A stretch of 64,000 nt of DNA from CAVXYG01 sp963706835 (GCA_963706835.1 CAVPOB010000017.1:1-64000); one strand, 5' to 3'; shown: positions 1 through 11,442, numbered from the stretch's first letter. Made by a program: numbers and translations. The notes: a model not told the origin generated them from the sequence alone.

Positions 1-326
1 AGTGCGCAGCGTCGACATCCTGGGTTGTCATTGCACCATGATGCCGTCTGCCCTCCAGTGCTCTGCAACCGCGTCCCCCTCCGCACCGCGCCTGGTCGAC
101 GGCGCGGCCCTCGGGACGAAGGCGCAGCCCTCGGGTGGGCTCGGTCGAGGTCGATGACCTGCGGGACGCGATCCCACGACCGACCATCCCCATCCCCCGC
201 GCAGGGGAATGTGGCCGCCGACCGCGTCGTCGGAGCATGCCAATTGCTGATGTAAAGTTGGCAACGCAGTGTCGGTTGTAGATGTATTGGCATTCGCGCG
301 AGCGGTGCACGGGGGGAGTTCCAACA
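1..326. other. no recognisable gene
   Basis: I see no reading frame with family-like sequence in this stretch. Short open frames exist on both strands, but they are arginine- and proline-rich translations of high-GC noncoding DNA. The right end holds the ribosome binding site of the following propeller gene. Confidence 0.5.
311..318 (+). promoter_or_regulatory. ribosome binding site that sets the GTG start at 327
   Basis: GGGGGGAG lies eight bases before GTG 327. It favours this start over the ATG at 282. The resulting N-terminus runs into a clean hydrophobic signal peptide. Confidence 0.5.
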
Positions 327-3300
327 GTGGACCAGCGCTACCTGCGACGTCAGGCATCGGATCATCCACTCATCAACCGCGTCATCGCCGTGCGACCGCT
401 GGCGGTGGCTCTTGCGGTCGCCCTCATGGTTCCGCTGACGCTGATGTCGCCGGCGGCGGCAGCAACGGCCACCGTCACCTTCGAAGGGACATTGGCCGGG
501 CGCTCAGTCGCTGAGATGTACCCGAGCGGGCTGGAGTTCGATCCGGTCAACAACCGGCTCGTCATCGCCGATACCGGCGGCGACCGGGTGCTCTTCTACT
601 CCTTGGACGGGGTGAAGCTCGGCGGCTTCGGCACATACGGGTCTGCTGACGGCAGGTCGCGGCCCGCAACGTCGCCATCGACCCCTCGGGCAACATCTAC
701 GTCGCCGACGCCGAGAACAACCAGATACCAGAAGTTCGATGCCGCCGGCACCCACCATCGAACTGGGACGAGATCAACGGAGACCCGTATGCGGGACAAG
801 CTGATCCTCCGATCGGTCACCTGGACGGCATGAACGACGTGCTGCTCGTCGCCTCCACCGGCCAGTCCCTGGTGAAGGCCTACGCCGCCGACGGCACACG
901 TATGCGGAACTCGCCGAACCTCGGCTCCTTGGCAGGCGATGCCCGCCTGCCTCCGCGCCGCGGGACGTGATGCGCGGGCCGGACGGGTCGGTGTAGCGCG
1001 CCGCCTACAAGCAGCATCGATCGAGGCCTACGAAGTCACGCCTGAAGGTGTGGGAACGCCACGCAGGTGCGACGTGGGAAACCGCGGGAACGGCGATGGC
1101 GATGGTAGGCAGTGAACTTCCCGTACAACATCGTCTTCTCCGCCGACGCCAGCACCGCCTTCGTCTCCGACACCGGCAACGGGCGGGTGACTGTGTGGGA
1201 CATCGGCACCGCCGAGCCGACCTGGCTGGGCGCATACGGCGGACGCTGCGCGGAGCACCCGCAGCCGTGCGCGGACCCGCCAGCCGGGTCCGGCACTTCG
1301 ATGATTTTCTGCGCCGATCACCCTGGACACCGACGGCGATCTGTTCGCCGCCGACTTCTGGGAAGCCGATCGGTGTTCGACACGGCGGGCACGTCCGTCC
1401 GGTCGATCGAGGGCGCGGAGCCCCCGGCCCCCGGTTCTCGGAGGCGTACGGGGTCGATGCTGGCGCCCGACGGCCAGGTCTACGTCATGGATCGGCTGAA
1501 TCACCGGATCCAACGATTCGACGCGAGCAACACCTACGTGGACAAGGTCGGCGCCCGGGGCACGCAGCCCGCGACATTCTCCTGGCCCGAGGGCCTACTG
1601 TGGGCCCCGACGGCTCGGTGTCGGGCATTGACACTCCGCGGTGGCCGGTTGGAGCGCTTCCCGGCCGATCGCCACGACCCCGACCGTCCCCAGCTGTGCT
1701 CCACCGGCTCGGCGCTCGGCGAGTTCAACTACCCGTCCGGCGCCGACGTCGATGCCAACGGCGTCGTCTGGGTCGCCGATACGCGCAACGATCGGATCCA
1801 GCGGTTCGACCCTGAGGCGAACACCTTCAGCGCGGTGGGCTCGCAGGGCGCGGCCGCCGGCCAGTTCCAGCGGCCCATGGGCGTGGCCGTGTCCGGCGAC
1901 ACCCTGTTCGTCGCCGACACCGACAACAACCGGGTGCAGAAACTTGCCCTGGACGGGACCCCTGGCGATCCTACGCCGATGGCCTGAACGGGCCGCAGGG
2001 CATCGAGGTGCGCTGCTGACGGCACGGTCTGGGTCGCCGAACGGACCAGCGAGGATCGTGCACCTGTCGGCAGACTTCGACCCGCTGCCCGGGACCTTCG
2101 GATCCCAGGGCTCCGGGGACTACCAGTTCGAGTTCCCGCACGACCTGGCGATCGGCAATGGCCTGCTGTACGTCGCCGACACGTACAACCTGACCCGGGT
2201 CCAGATGTTCTCCCTGACAACCGCCCTGGAGCCCACCTACCGCTCCCACGTCGATGCGGCGGGCGGGGTCGCGCCGATCTATCCGCCGGCGTGGCGGTGG
2301 CCGATGACGGCACCTGGTTCGCCGCCGACTCAGGCGGCAGCCGCGTGGTTGTCGTCGATCCTGCTACCGGCGGTGTACGGCCGCTGAGTTGCCGAGGGAG
2401 CCTTCACGGACCCCCGTGATCTCGAACTGGATGTTGCCGACGACTCCTTCCTCTGGGTGCTGAACACGGAGGCAACTCGATCAAGCGGATCTCGCGCACC
2501 ACCGGCGACGTGGTCGAGACGCTGGGCGGCACCGGCACCCTGAAGCAGCCGTACGGGCTGGCCAATGACGCCGACCGGGTGTACGCCGCGAACACCTACG
2601 GGCCCAGTGTCGTGGCCTTCGACAAGTCCACGGCGGCGGTTGCCTCGACGCAGACGTCGTGCTTCGGCACGGATTTCTCGCGGCCGCGGGACGTCGGCGT
2701 TGCCGACACCGGCGCCATCATGGTGGCCGACACCGATAACGATCGGATCGTGCTGCTCAATGCCGCGGACGGGTCGTGCCTGTACGACTTCGGATCCCGC
2801 GGCACCGGTCCCGGGCAGTTCAAGAGCCCTCGAGCCGTTGCGGCAGATGGCGCCGAGGGCGTCTGGGTCGCCGATGCCTTCAACTACCGGGTGCAGCGGC
2901 TGACGCTGTCCGGGACGGCGCTCGGGAGCACCGCGGCTGGCGCCTTCGGCGAGGGCGACGACCAGTTTCGGTCCCCGCACTGCGTAGCCCCGATCCCGAG
3001 TTCTTCGCGGGTGGCGGTCTGCGACACCTTCAACTTCCGCGTCAAGGTGTTCGCCGCCGATGCGGCCGGCGCGCTGGCGCTCGACGGGATCGCCGGCGGC
3101 GTACGCCCCGCTGCCGGCGGATTCAACGGCCCGTTCGGGCTCGCCTACGGCACCGCCGGGGGAGCTCTATGTGGCCGACTGGTTCAACCACCGCATCCAG
3201 AAGTTCGCTGCCGATGGGACATTCGAACGGGAGTGGGGGAGGCTACGGCTCGACCGACGGGTCGTTGATCTTCCCGCGCAACGTACTGGTCGCGCCTAAT

Positions 3301-5333
3301 GGCCAGGTCGTGGTCACCGACAGCGAGAACAACCGCATCGACACCTTCGACAGCAACGGGCAGTTCCTGGCCAAGCTGAAGCCCGCTGCGGGACAGCAGG
3401 CCCTGTCGCGGCCGCACCAGACTGCGCTCGACGGCAGCGGCGGGTTCTGGATCGCCGACACGAACAACAACCGGATCGTGCACCTTTCCGGCGCCGGGCA
3501 GACCCTGGCCTCCTTCGACAATGGCGGCACGGTGAAGAAACCCCGAGGCATCGCCATGGACTCGGACGGAACCGTCCTGGTTTCCAACAGCGGCAACAAT
3601 CGGGTCGAGCGCTACAGCACCAGCGGCACCCTGCTGGGGGTCGTGGCGTCCTCGGGGACGGGGGCGGCGCAGGTGCGCAACCCCGGCGCGCTGCTGATCA
3701 CCGGCACCGGAGCGGAGGAACGGCTCTGGATCGCCGACTCCGGCAATGATCGGGTCGTGGTCCTGTCCGATGACGGCTCGGCGGAGGTCTCGTTCGGATC
3801 CACTGGGCCGGCCCAGGGCAGTTCACTGCAGCCGGTACGGGGTGGCGGTCGATCCGGGCACCGGCAGGATCGCTGTCGCCGACTTCGGCAACGATCGCGT
3901 CTCGTTGTGGAACTCCGCTTCGACCGGGGGGCCGGTTGATGCCACCGCTCCGATGGTGACGGTCACGTGGCCGGGCGATGGCGGTGCTCTGACCGATCGC
4001 GAGGTTGTTCTGGTGGGCGAGGCCTCCGACGATCAGGCAGTCGCCGGCGTGACGGTGGCGGTGCAGCGCAGCAGTGATGGCTGGTGGCTCCAGTCGGACG
4101 GCTCGTGGGCGGAGCAGAGGCGACGACTGGCGCCGCCCTCAGCGCTTCCGGGGCGTCCGTGGCGTCTGGTGGTCCGCTTCCTTCGCGGCGAGCGTGGACG
4201 CCAGTTACACCGCGACCGTGCGCGCAACGGACACGGCTGGCAAGCAGACCGCGGTGAACCGTGGCTTCTCCGTTCAGGCGAGTCCCGACACCGCTCCGCC
4301 CGAGACCACCCTCGCCAGCCCGACGGCTGGGAGGAGCTCCCTGCGGGCACGGTCCGGCTGTCCGGTTCGGCATCCGATGACCGGTCGGTCGCGGAGGTCC
4401 GGGTCGGCATCAAGGACCGCCAGGCGAACCTCTGGCTGCAGCCGGACGGGACTTGGAGCAGTTCCTGGGCGTACCTGCCCGCGCCGCTCAGCGCGCCCGG
4501 AGCGCCTGCCACCGACTTCCTGTTGGATGTCGAGTTGGCCCCGGGCAGCTACTGGGCATTCGCCCGCGGCGTGGACGAGGCGGGCAACGTCGATCCGACC
4601 GCCTCGGGAGCGAAGCTTCTCCGTCACCTCCGGCAGCCCCGACACCGCTCCGCCCGAGACCACCCTCGCCAGCCCGACGGCTGGGAGGAGCTCCCTGCGG
4701 GCACGGTCCGGCTGTCCGGTTCGGCATCCGATGACCGGTCGGTCGCGGAGGTCCGGGTCGGCATCAAGGACCGCCAGGCGAACCTCTGGCTGCAGCCGGA
4801 CGGGACTTGGAGCAGTTCCTGGGCGTACCTGCCCGCGCCGCTCAGCGCGCCCGGAGCGCCTGCCACCGACTTCCTGTTGGATGTCGAGTTGGCCCCGGGC
4901 AGCTACTGGGCATTCGCCCGCGGCGTGGACGAGGCGGGCAACGTCGATCCGACCGCCTCGGGAGCGAGCTTCTCCGTCACCTCCACCGATGATGTGGCGC
5001 CGGACGGCACGATCACCGCACCGGAGGCGGGGCAGACGCTGTCGCAACCCGTAGCGCTGACCGGGCGGGGCGACCGACGACGTCGGGGTCACCGAGGTCA
5101 CCATCGGCGTTCGGGACTCCGCGACCGGGCAGTGGCTGGGGGCCGATGGCCAGTGGTATGCGTCCTTCCAGCGGATCCCCACCGAACTCAGCGACGAGGG
5201 CGCGACGTCCACCACTTGGAGTTACCAGGCGTCGGCGCTGGCGCCGGGGAATTACGGGATGACGGTGTTCGCGGCAGACGCAGCGGGCAACGTCGACCCG
5301 ATGCGGCCCTGGATCACGTTCTTCGTCGAGTAG
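327..5333 (+). CDS. giant secreted NHL-repeat beta-propeller protein with four C-terminal Ig-like domains (frameshifted)
   Basis: Corrected product is about 1,660 residues. From GTG 327 there is a signal peptide (hydrophobic run ending in AAAA). About twenty NHL motifs of the form (V/I/L)xVADTxNxRVQxF then run to about base 3930, enough for three six-bladed propellers; examples are VWVADTRNDRIQRF, LFVADTDNNRVQKL and FWIADTNNNRIVHL. The rest is four Ig-like domains with the pattern APxTTLxxPxAG, SGSASDD, VxVGIKD, WLQPDGTW and ARGVDEAGNVD. The middle two Ig domains are near-identical 118-residue copies. No anchor or catalytic domain is seen, so an extracellular binding or structural role is inference. 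The reading frame changes at least eight times (for example near 650, 1990, 3150, 3240, 3830, 4130, 4330 and 5070), while motifs continue across each change. Confidence 0.75.
4284..4977 (+). repeat. 354-bp tandem duplication encoding two Ig-like domains
   Basis: The segment starting at 4284 recurs at 4638 with almost no substitutions. One copy has an extra A (CGAAGC near 4612 against CGAGC near 4966). Both copies lack one base in the GGG run before EELPAGTV, which forces the same frame change in each. Corrected unit length is 354 bases (118 codons). Near identity implies recent duplication or gene conversion. Confidence 0.85.
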
Positions 5334-5359
5334 GATTTAGCGTTCCGACAAATCCGTCC

Positions 5360-5398
5360 AGGGAGTGGGACCCCCAGCACGGGGCGGTCCCACTCCCT
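5360..5398 (+). terminator. stem-loop after the propeller gene
   Basis: AGGGAGTGGGACC (5360-5372) pairs with GGTCCCACTCCCT (5386-5398): a perfect 13-bp stem with a 13-base loop, 27 bases after the stop codon. There is no T run behind it, which is common for actinobacterial terminators. Confidence 0.7.
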
Positions 5399-5409
5399 GT
5401 GTCTTGAGG

Positions 5410-6385
5410 ATGGTGGGAGGTTGTCGTCGCCTCGTCATACCTTCCACTTCGACCCGGAAAGGTCTCTGACCACCCCAGGCTGGGGGATGTGACCAGCAGG
5501 GCCGGGAGCGCCTGACGCTTCTCAGCCAGTGGTCTGTCGGCGCAGGGGAGCTGCCGGAGCTGCAGCACCGGCAGCGGCGCCTGGCTCACTCAGAACGAGA
5601 GTCTGCGCCAAGTACTCCACTACCCGGTCACCGCCCTGGACCCGACAGAGCCAGGGCCGCCCCCCGAGCACTGGATCGGGATGCCGCGATCCCCCGCTCC
5701 CCGCCGCCTGTCTCCAGCCCCGCCCATCGAGCACACAGGAGCCTGGATGGCCGCCACCGCGCGATTGTCGGCCACGCTCATGGGCTCTGCGTTCGAGCCG
5801 ACCACGTTGATCGGGCGGCTCGAGAGGCGGCCCAGATCGGTGCCGCGGCCGCGGCAGGAGGCCCGGTGGAAGCCCTCCGGGTCTGGGGGGCTCCGTTCTT
5901 GTCCGCCGACCATGCCGTCGCCGGACGCCTGGTGGGAGCGGACCGGGACCGCTCCAGGATCTGCACGACGCACTAGGACCGGGGATTCCGCCGTGGCATC
6001 GAGGTCGCCGTTTCCCACTCTCCCCTTCCCAGGTTCGGCGCCTAACTGGACGCGCCAGGAGGTCGGGGCCGTGGGCACCATGGGCACGGTCGCGGGTGTC
6101 CTCGGCATCGCCGGCTGACGTTCGCTCCTACAGGTCAGTCGGTGCACACCCCCCTGCGACTGCAGCTGCCTCGACATCCCCGAGACCACCCCGTCGTCTG
6201 CCACGATGGGCCCCTGTGGCCTGATTCTCATCGCCCGGCGGCACGCAGGTTAGCAACGAACGCCCACTGAGAGCTTCAAGCGGAGCGCCGAATGGGCCAA
6301 GAGCCACAACCTCACCCGAGTCGGGCTCGACCGAGCGGCTACCTGCAGCTTGAACGGGCCATGCCCTGCCGGGCGCGCAAGGCGA
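5410..6385. other. unrecognised stretch, possibly a decayed gene
   Basis: I see no intact gene here. Open frames of 60-200 codons exist on both strands, but none has recognisable motifs. A short glycine-rich segment (VGAVGTMGTVAGVLGIAG, about 6060-6118, + strand) looks protein-like but is too little to assign. Given the frameshift load nearby, a broken gene is possible. Confidence 0.3.
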
Positions 6386-8622
6386 CTACCGGCCCGACAC
6401 CGGCTGGAAGCGGCGCAGCCGCAGGCTGTTGGACACCACGAAGACTGAGGAGAACGCCATCGCCGCACCGGCGATGAGTGGATTGAGCAGGCCGGCCATG
6501 GCCAGCGGGATCGCGGCGACGTTGTAGGCGAAGGCCCAGAACAGGTTGCCCTTGATCGTGCGCAGCGTCCGCCGGGACAGGGCGATGGCATCGACCGCGG
6601 CGCGCAGATCGCCCCGCACCAGCGTCAGGTCACTGGCCTCGATGGCGACATCGGTACCAGTCCCCATGGCGATGCCGAGGTCGGCCTGCACCAGCGCCGC
6701 GGCATCGTTGACCCCGTCACCCGACCATCGGCCACAACATCGCCCCGGTCCTGCAGGGACCGGACCTTCGCGACCTTGTCCTGCGGGAGGACATCGGCGA
6801 CCACGTCCGCGATGCCGACCTCACGCGGCGATCGCCTCGGCCGCCCGGCTGTTGTCGCCGGTGAGCAGCACGGGGCGCAGGCCCAGCCCCCGCAGGCCGG
6901 CCACGGCTTCGGCGCTGCTGGGCTTCACCGTGTCCGCCACGACCAGCAGGCCCCGCACCGAGCCATCCCAGGCGACCGCGACGACCGTCTGCCCGAGCTG
7001 CTCGGCAGCGTCGCGCGCCTGCTGCAGCTCGCAGCGGCAGGTCCAGCGCCCAGGACTCGCGCAACCAGGACGGGCGGCCCGCGGCCACTGCATGCCCAGC
7101 CACCACCCCGCTCACGCCCGAGCCCTCGTTCCGACCGGAACGTCTCGACCGGGTCCAGACGACCGAACCGGACTCGGGCCTCGGCGCTGATCGCCCCGGC
7201 GATGGGATGCTCCGAGGCGTCCTCGACGGCGCCGGCGATCCGCAGCACGTCCTCCTCGGACTCCCCGGATGCGGCGATCACGGCGATCAGCGACATCCGG
7301 CCGGACGTCACCGTGCCGGTCTTGTCCAGCACGACGGTGTCCACGGCCCGCGTGGACTCCAGGATCTCCGGGCCCCTGATGATGATGCCGAGCTGGGCGG
7401 CGCGGCCGGTGCCCACCAGCAGCGCCGTCGGGGTTGCCAGGCCCAGGGCGCAGGGGCAGGCGATGATGAGTACGGCGACCGCTGCGGTGAAGGCCGCCTC
7501 AGTCCCGCCCCCGACGGCGAGCCAGAACAGCAGGGTCAGCGCAGAGAGCCCAATCACGACGGGGACGAAGATCGCCGAGACACGATCGGCCAGCCGCTGG
7601 ACCGGCGCCTTGCCGGTCTGCGCCTGCTCGACCAGCCGTGCCATCTGCGCCAACTGCGTATCGGCGCCGACGCGGGTGGCCCGCACGAGGAGTCTGCCCT
7701 CGGTGTTGATGGTGGCGCCGATCACGGCATCCCCTGGCCCGACGTCCACCGGCAGCGGCTCCCCGGTGACCAGGCTGGAGTCGATGGCCGAAACGCCATC
7801 CACTACCACGCCGTCGGTGGCGACCTTCTCGCCCGGCCGGACGATGAACTCCTGCCCGACGCGCAGCAGCCCGATGGGGATGCGTCGCTCCACGCCGTCG
7901 GCCACCACACCCACATCCTTGGCGCCCAGGTGCAGCAGCGCGCGAAGCGCAGCGCCGGACCGCGACTTGGCTCGGGCCTCGAAGTAGCGGCCGGCCAGGA
8001 TGAAGGTCGTCACCCCGGCCGCCACTTCCAGGTACAGATCCGGCATCCCGTCCCCTGATGTGGGCAAGAACTGCCAGGTCATCGTCATCCCCGGCTCGCC
8101 GGCCCCGCCCCACAGCAGCGCGTAGAGCGACCAGCCGTAGGCGGCGGTCACGCCCACGGAGATCAAGGTGTCCATCGTCGCGACGCCGTGCCGAGCATTG
8201 ACGAGTGCGGCGCGATGGAACGGCCAGGCGCCCCACAGGACGACGGGCGTGGTCAGCGCCAGCGCGACCCACTGCCAGTAGTCGAACTGCAGCGCCGGCA
8301 CCATCGACAGCACCATGACCGGGATGCTGAGTACCGCGCTGATGAGCAGTCGACGGCGCAGGGAGGCCGCCTCCGCGGCTGCGGGATCAGTCTGCGCGGC
8401 CGCCGGCTCCGGATCCTCGGCGTGCGCCGAGTAGCCGGTCGCCTCGACGGTGGCGATGGCATCGCCGACGGACAGGCCCTCAGGCAGTTCGACGTGAGCC
8501 TTCTCCGTGGCATAGTTCACCGACGCGCTGACCCCCGGCATGCGGTTGAGCTTCTTCTCGATCCGCATGGCGCAGGAGGCGCATGTCATCCCGCCGATCT
8601 CCAGTTCGACGGTTTGTCGCAT
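6386..8622 (-). CDS. copA: copper-exporting P1B-type ATPase CopA (frameshifted in the C-terminal third)
   Basis: Pumps Cu(I) out of the cytoplasm using ATP. The N-terminus carries one heavy-metal-binding domain with GMTCASC. Membrane helices follow, then the actuator loop TGEPLPV, the membrane metal site CPC (IIACPCALGLA), the phosphorylation motif DKTGTVT and the HP motif (SEHPIAG). The last two membrane helices carry NLFWAFAYNVAAIP and MAFSSVFVVSNSLRL, the helix 7-8 signatures of Cu(I) (IB-1) pumps. Corrected length is about 745 residues, normal for the family. The frame breaks two or three times between about 7110 and 6690, across the nucleotide-binding and hinge region (TGDNSRAAEAIAA, then GTGTDVAIEAS). 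copZ ends 20 bases upstream on the same strand, so the two are probably co-transcribed. Confidence 0.9.
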
Positions 8623-8641
8623 GGTCCGGCTCCGGTGTCGC

Positions 8642-8867
8642 TCAGGCCGCGCCGGCGAAGTCGTAGCCCGCCTCGTCGATCGCGGCGGCTACCTGGTCCT
8701 CGGCCAGCCCCGTCGCGCTGGTCAGCGTGACCTTCGAGGCCTCGCCCGGCTTGAGGTCAACCTCGACCGAGTTGACGCCGTCGAGCGCGGCCGAGTTCCT
8801 CCGAGACCGCGTGTACACAGTGCCCGCAGGTCAGTCCTGTCACGTAGTAGTCCTTCACGACCGTCAT
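8642..8867 (-). CDS. copZ: copper chaperone CopZ-like heavy-metal-binding protein (frameshifted)
   Basis: A small cytoplasmic metallochaperone that hands Cu(I) to the neighbouring ATPase. It starts MTVVKDYYVTGLTCGHCVHAVSEEL with the metal site CGHC. After a one-base frameshift near 8790 it continues ALDGVNSVEVDL and ends in a beta strand and helix typical of the ferredoxin-like HMA fold (AAAIDEAGYDFAGAA). Corrected length is about 74 residues, usual for CopZ. AAGGAG precedes ATG 8867 at good spacing. Confidence 0.85.
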
Positions 8868-8895
8868 TGCCGCTCCTTGCACTCGCTGCTCTCCT

Positions 8896-8901
8896 AGGGT
8901 A
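8896..8901 (-). promoter_or_regulatory. likely -10 element of copZ-copA
   Basis: TACCCT on the minus strand (TANNNT form) lies 28 bases before the copZ start, leaving room for a short leader with the AAGGAG site. I see no clear CsoR or CueR operator palindrome. Confidence 0.4.
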
Positions 8902-8969
8902 AAGCGACTCTCGTGGCCCTGGCATTCCCCGCGAACTCGCCGATCCGGGCCCACGTCGGATGTGCGACG

Positions 8970-8975
8970 TACTGT
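8970..8975 (+). promoter_or_regulatory. likely -10 element of the M50-like gene
   Basis: TACTGT (TANNNT form) lies 18 bases before ATG 8994, with an AGGGGG ribosome binding site between. It is divergent from the copZ promoter. Confidence 0.4.
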
Positions 8976-8993
8976 GCAGGCAGGGGGTATCGC

Positions 8994-9728
8994 ATGGAAT
9001 CGTGGGTGTCTGCGCTATCGACGGCGTGGGACACGGCGGTGCAGCACGTTAGCGCGAGCACGCCGGTGCCGGAGCAGTGGTGGCTCCTGACAGCGATCGC
9101 CATTGGCGCTGGGGTTGGCCTGGCGGGGCCGCGCTGGCTCGATCGATGGGAGACGGTCGCCCATGAGGCCGGCCATGCCCTCGCCGCGATCATCACCCGC
9201 CGCCGCGTGCTGTCGGTGCGCATCCATCGCGACGGTTCCGGAGTGACGCACCACTACGGCAAGTCCGCTGGGCCCGGTGCGACGCTGACCACCTTCGCGG
9301 GGTACCCCTTCCCCGGAGTGCTCGGTGCGCTGCTGCTGGCGGCATCGGTGTCCGGCAGTGCCCGGGTGTGGGCATCGGTGGCAGCGGCGGGGCTGGTCCT
9401 CCTGCTGCTGCGTACCGGCAACTTGCACGGCTGGACCGCCATCGGCAGCCTGCTCATCGCGCTTGGCCTGGCGGTCTGGTTCGTGCCCGTGGAAGGCATC
9501 GCCCTGCTGCTGGCCGGTGCCGGGGCGGCCCTGATCACCGGATCCGTCAGGTCGCTGATGCGCGAGCGCCGCACGCGGCGCCGATACGGCGGGGACTCGG
9601 ATGTGGCGAAGTTGGCCGCCCGTGGTCGGCTGCCGGCCGGGGCTTGGTGGCTGGCCATGCTCGCGGTGATCGCGGGCAGCGGCTGGCTGGCATGGGGGTA
9701 CGTCGCCGCCGCGATGTCCGCCAGCTGA
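8994..9728 (+). CDS. M50B-like integral membrane zinc metalloprotease
   Basis: A 244-residue membrane protein with the zinc-protease motif HEAGH in VAHEAGHALAAIITRRRVL, at the end of the first membrane segment. About five or six further hydrophobic segments follow. This matches the M50B-like peptidase family (PF13398) rather than site-2 proteases with PDZ domains; no PDZ domain is present. The substrate is unknown. A second-half NPDG-type motif is not obvious, so activity is inferred from HEXXH alone. It lies divergent to copZ with 126 bases between starts, which does not by itself tie it to copper. Confidence 0.75.
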   Translation: MESWVSALSTAWDTAVQHVSASTPVPEQWWLLTAIAIGAGVGLAGPRWLDRWETVAHEAGHALAAIITRRRVLSVRIHRDGSGVTHHYGKSAGPGATLTTFAGYPFPGVLGALLLAASVSGSARVWASVAAAGLVLLLLRTGNLHGWTAIGSLLIALGLAVWFVPVEGIALLLAGAGAALITGSVRSLMRERRTRRRYGGDSDVAKLAARGRLPAGAWWLAMLAVIAGSGWLAWGYVAAAMSAS

Positions 9729-9735
9729 GCGAACG

Positions 9736-9981
9736 TCAGCCGCCGGCGTGCAGCGCGGCGCCCGCGCCACGAGCCCACTGATGGCCGCAGCGGACGCACT
9801 GCACCTCGACACCGCGGGCCCCGTCGAAGCAGCAGTCCCCCAGACAGGCGAGACCTTCGCGGACCGCCTGCATGGTCTCGGCATCGGTGATCTCCAGGAC
9901 GACTATGGGCACCCCGGTACCGCCGCAGCGGGGGCACTGCTCCTGGTCGCGCTCCCAGTAGCGCTGGGCCGCCTCATCCAT
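9736..9981 (-). CDS. small zinc-ribbon-like protein
   Basis: An 81-residue protein with two CxxC pairs, CPRCGGTG near residues 16-23 and CVRCGHQW near 62-69, plus CLGDCC between them. The spacing fits a zinc ribbon. The start ATG 9981 is chosen because the upstream extension of the frame is low-complexity. I do not recognise a named family. It ends just after the convergent M50-like gene. Confidence 0.55.
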   Translation of the reverse strand: MDEAAQRYWERDQEQCPRCGGTGVPIVVLEITDAETMQAVREGLACLGDCCFDGARGVEVQCVRCGHQWARGAGAALHAGG

Positions 9982-10149
9982 ATCCCCAGAGCAGTGCCGG
10001 AACGCTGTGATCGCCCGGCGAGACGATGCGCCGCGCGTTCCCCCGCCAGCATGACCTAGAGATCGATGACGACGCGCGGCAACCTCTCCCCGCAGACCTG
10101 GCGCAGATTCGCCATCGACGACACCCACCCCCGCCCACCCAGGATGACC

Positions 10150-11342
10150 AGGCGCCGAGGTGACGCCGTCGAAGTCCGGAGCGGAGCAGGTGCTCACCCA
10201 GGGGCCGATCGACCTGGCCGGCAGCGGCGCCGACGACACCGGCGTGACCGTCGCTCACCGTGGCGGTCCAGGACCTGGGCAGCACGTTGTGGCTGCAGGC
10301 CGACGGATCGTTGGCCCATGGCGATCCGGCTGCGCGACGCCGTGCTCGGCAGCCCCGGCGCCACCGGGACCACCGGGTCCTGCGCCTTCGACCCCGGCGA
10401 ACGGACCTCGGGGCCCAGGTCCAGGCCAGCGACGCCGCCGGCAACCTCGCCAGCGCAGACGTGGCGCGGAGTTCGACGGACAAGGATGCTGGACGCCATC
10501 GGCGACCGCCCGGGGGCGTGACACTGCTGTTTGGCCGGGCGCTCTGGGTCCAGACCTACAACGACTGCCAGCCGAAGCCAACACTATTGATCTTCAGGGC
10601 ATCGCCGATGCCCTGAAATCGCGCGGGACAGAGCTCGAACCGCAACGTTGTGGTCAGCCGCACTGACGAGACGACGCAGACGTGCTGGTCGAACTACGTC
10701 GATGCACCCGAGCGGGCAGGACCACGGGCGGTTGCGGGACGACTACGGATGGAGCTTCGTCAGCGGCGGCGACGAAGTACCGCAACATCACCACGCGAGG
10801 CCGCAGGAGCAGTTCGCGGAGCCCGAGGCTCGCTGGACGCGATGCTCGGCCACGGACACACTCGTGCGTCCGGGCTCTTCGCCTACGCCAACAGCAAGAC
10901 GACTTCGCAGATCCAGTCCCACATCGGCTCCACCTGCTTCAGCTTCGGCCGCAAGACGGCACGGGGTGACGCAGAGTCCGCCCAGGCTCCGTACTTCAGA
11001 GCATCCACAGCGTGAACCGGGGTCGGTGTATCGATGGGAACGGCTGACCTGCTCACGATGACCGGTGCGCATGACCGGCGCAAGGCTACGCCGGACGATC
11101 TGATCGACGGGGCCTCTGTCGATTCGGGCGGTGGGCGACCCTGCAGTCGGTCCGGATGGTGACGGAAGCGTCCGGACGGCCCGACGTCGCTGGGATTGCC
11201 GATCCTCGGATTGACGCCTGCACTGGACCTGGGGGCCGGACCGTACTGATCGACGCGATCCGAAGCGTCTGGACGCCCTGCCGGCGACGTCGTGGCTGCA
11301 GATCGACTGGCGATGGCCATCCCTGGGGACGAGCCGACTGAC
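10150..11342 (+). pseudogene. decayed secreted-protein gene with an Ig-like domain
   Basis: No long frame survives, but family-like segments appear in sequence order across all three forward frames. PIDLAGSGADDTGVTV and LTVAVQDLGSTLWLQADGSL (10200-10310), then QVQASDAAGNLASADV (about 10420), match the Ig-like domain of the large propeller protein (SGSASDD, VTVAVQRSSDGWWLQSDGSW, ATVRATDTAGKQ). Further on are RTDETTQTCWSNYVD (about 10660), DYGWSFVS, SLDAMLGHGHTRASGLFAYANSK (about 10830) and SHIGSTCFSFGR (about 10920), which look like one globular catalytic or binding domain. A deacetylase-like domain is conceivable but not shown. Either a true pseudogene or an unusually error-dense stretch. Confidence 0.5.
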
Positions 11343-11442
11343 CGACGTGTCGCCCAGGCCGGGCGCGCCGATCTGCGCCGTCCCGGCGCGCGGTGGGCCG
11401 GCGACCGCGGCCCGGTCCGGCACGACCGGTCGAGGCCACTCC

